This document shows positions 63,919 through 64,000 of a DNA stretch of 64,000 nucleotides, piece after piece. The DNA comes from Actinobacillus vicugnae. Its GTDB lineage: Bacteria; Pseudomonadota; Gammaproteobacteria; Enterobacterales; Pasteurellaceae. The position numbers and the translations under genes were made by a program. The notes under the pieces are model-generated. The model saw only the letters and a list, made by a program, of their open reading frames with translations, was not told the DNA's origin and did no database searches. Every line of letters begins with the position of its first letter. Within the stretch, counting starts at the first letter, position 1. The stretch is from assembly GCF_901687125.1 (NCBI RefSeq), contig NZ_CABFJY010000048.1:59103-123102 (forward strand), given 5' to 3'.

Positions 63919-64000
63919 ATGTCTTATTCTTATCAATTTCGTTTAAACATTATCAAACAAGTGACCGAACAGGATTTGGGTATTCGTGAGGTCGCTAAAC
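63919..64000 (+). CDS. IS3-family transposase OrfA (N-terminal fragment)
   Basis: The first 27 residues, reading SYSYQFRLNIIKQVTEQDLG then IREVAK, are seen before the window ends. This is the start of the helix-turn-helix DNA-binding domain of IS3-family OrfA proteins. OrfB (integrase) lies outside. Confidence 0.78.
   Translation, partial: MSYSYQFRLNIIKQVTEQDLGIREVAK

Larger units (their letters stand above)
63874..64000 (+). mobile_element. Left end of an IS3-family (IS150-like) insertion sequence
   Basis: The sequence TGATCTGCACCCCAAAACC followed by TGGACACC resembles the terminal inverted repeat of IS150-group elements (TG at the end, a run of CCCC, then AAAA and GGACA). A transposase OrfA starts 45 bp inside. 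The element continues beyond the window, so its other end and target duplication cannot be seen. Confidence 0.8.

Noticed and set aside
1..64000. CRISPR arrays, tRNA or rRNA genes, prophage
   Set aside because: No regularly spaced repeats, no cloverleaf or rRNA sequence and no phage structural genes were recognised on either strand.

Overview
The window looks like chromosome from a member of the Pasteurellaceae, most likely Actinobacillus in the strict sense (A. pleuropneumoniae / suis / equuli group). The evidence is the many copies of the Actinobacillus-type DNA uptake sequence core ACAAGCGGT and its complement, the roughly 40 % GC AT-rich codon use, the gene orders (truD-surE-yqaA-nlpD without rpoS, yihD-dsbA divergent from mobA, yhdT-panF) and the content (pgaABCD, a subtilisin-type autotransporter, a Slam gene). 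The species is an inference. No tRNA, rRNA, CRISPR array or prophage was seen. Only the right edge shows a transposable element, the first ~127 bp of an IS3-family insertion sequence.

Layout. 1-10.3 kb: the start of mscS (leaving the left edge), then rluC-hepT-mntA-folP (a HEPN/nucleotidyltransferase toxin-antitoxin pair inside a housekeeping run), a lipoprotein, yffB-dapE, a DD-carboxypeptidase, rsmJ, ftsN, dsbA-yihD and a mobA-mobB fusion. 10.3-16.8 kb: a minus-strand block with aroQ, a family-32-type glycosyltransferase, accB, accC, dapD, a luciferase-like monooxygenase and a decayed AAA ATPase with unusual palindromes beside it. 17.0-22.9 kb: a transglutaminase/MerT/MerP-like operon, a HAD phosphatase with a leader hairpin, an orphan LetA/PqiA-type protein and ilvC. 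23.1-25.4 kb: a Slam-type outer-membrane translocon with its probable surface lipoprotein.

25.6-34.6 kb is a sulfur-assimilation locus: sulfate ABC transporter sbp-cysT-cysW-cysA diverging from cysG, then cysH, cysD and cysN. A 49-bp near-identical element precedes both cysG and cysH and fits a shared CysB-type control site. The CysH is of the iron-sulfur APS-reductase type and no cysC is present, so the pathway encoded here probably runs sulfate to APS to sulfite. cysJI are not in the window. 34.6-43.6 kb: an OYE-family reductase, yhdT-panF, metJ (with Met boxes), mlaA, a hexose-6-phosphate mutarotase, a Gcr-family membrane protein and an acyl-CoA synthetase.

43.8-59.4 kb is a surface and virulence region: pgaABCD for poly-N-acetylglucosamine biofilm polysaccharide, a subtilisin-family (S8) autotransporter, tpiA, and a 1515-residue S6 (IgA-protease-like) autotransporter with a long coiled-coil segment. 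59.4-64 kb: truD-surE-yqaA followed by three tandem related lipoproteins ending in nlpD, and then the IS end.

The items I think most deserve a second look are the Slam/lipoprotein pair, the palindrome cluster with the internally deleted ATPase, the lipoprotein triplication before nlpD, and the helical insert of the S6 autotransporter. All function calls are from reading motifs by eye; no database search was run.
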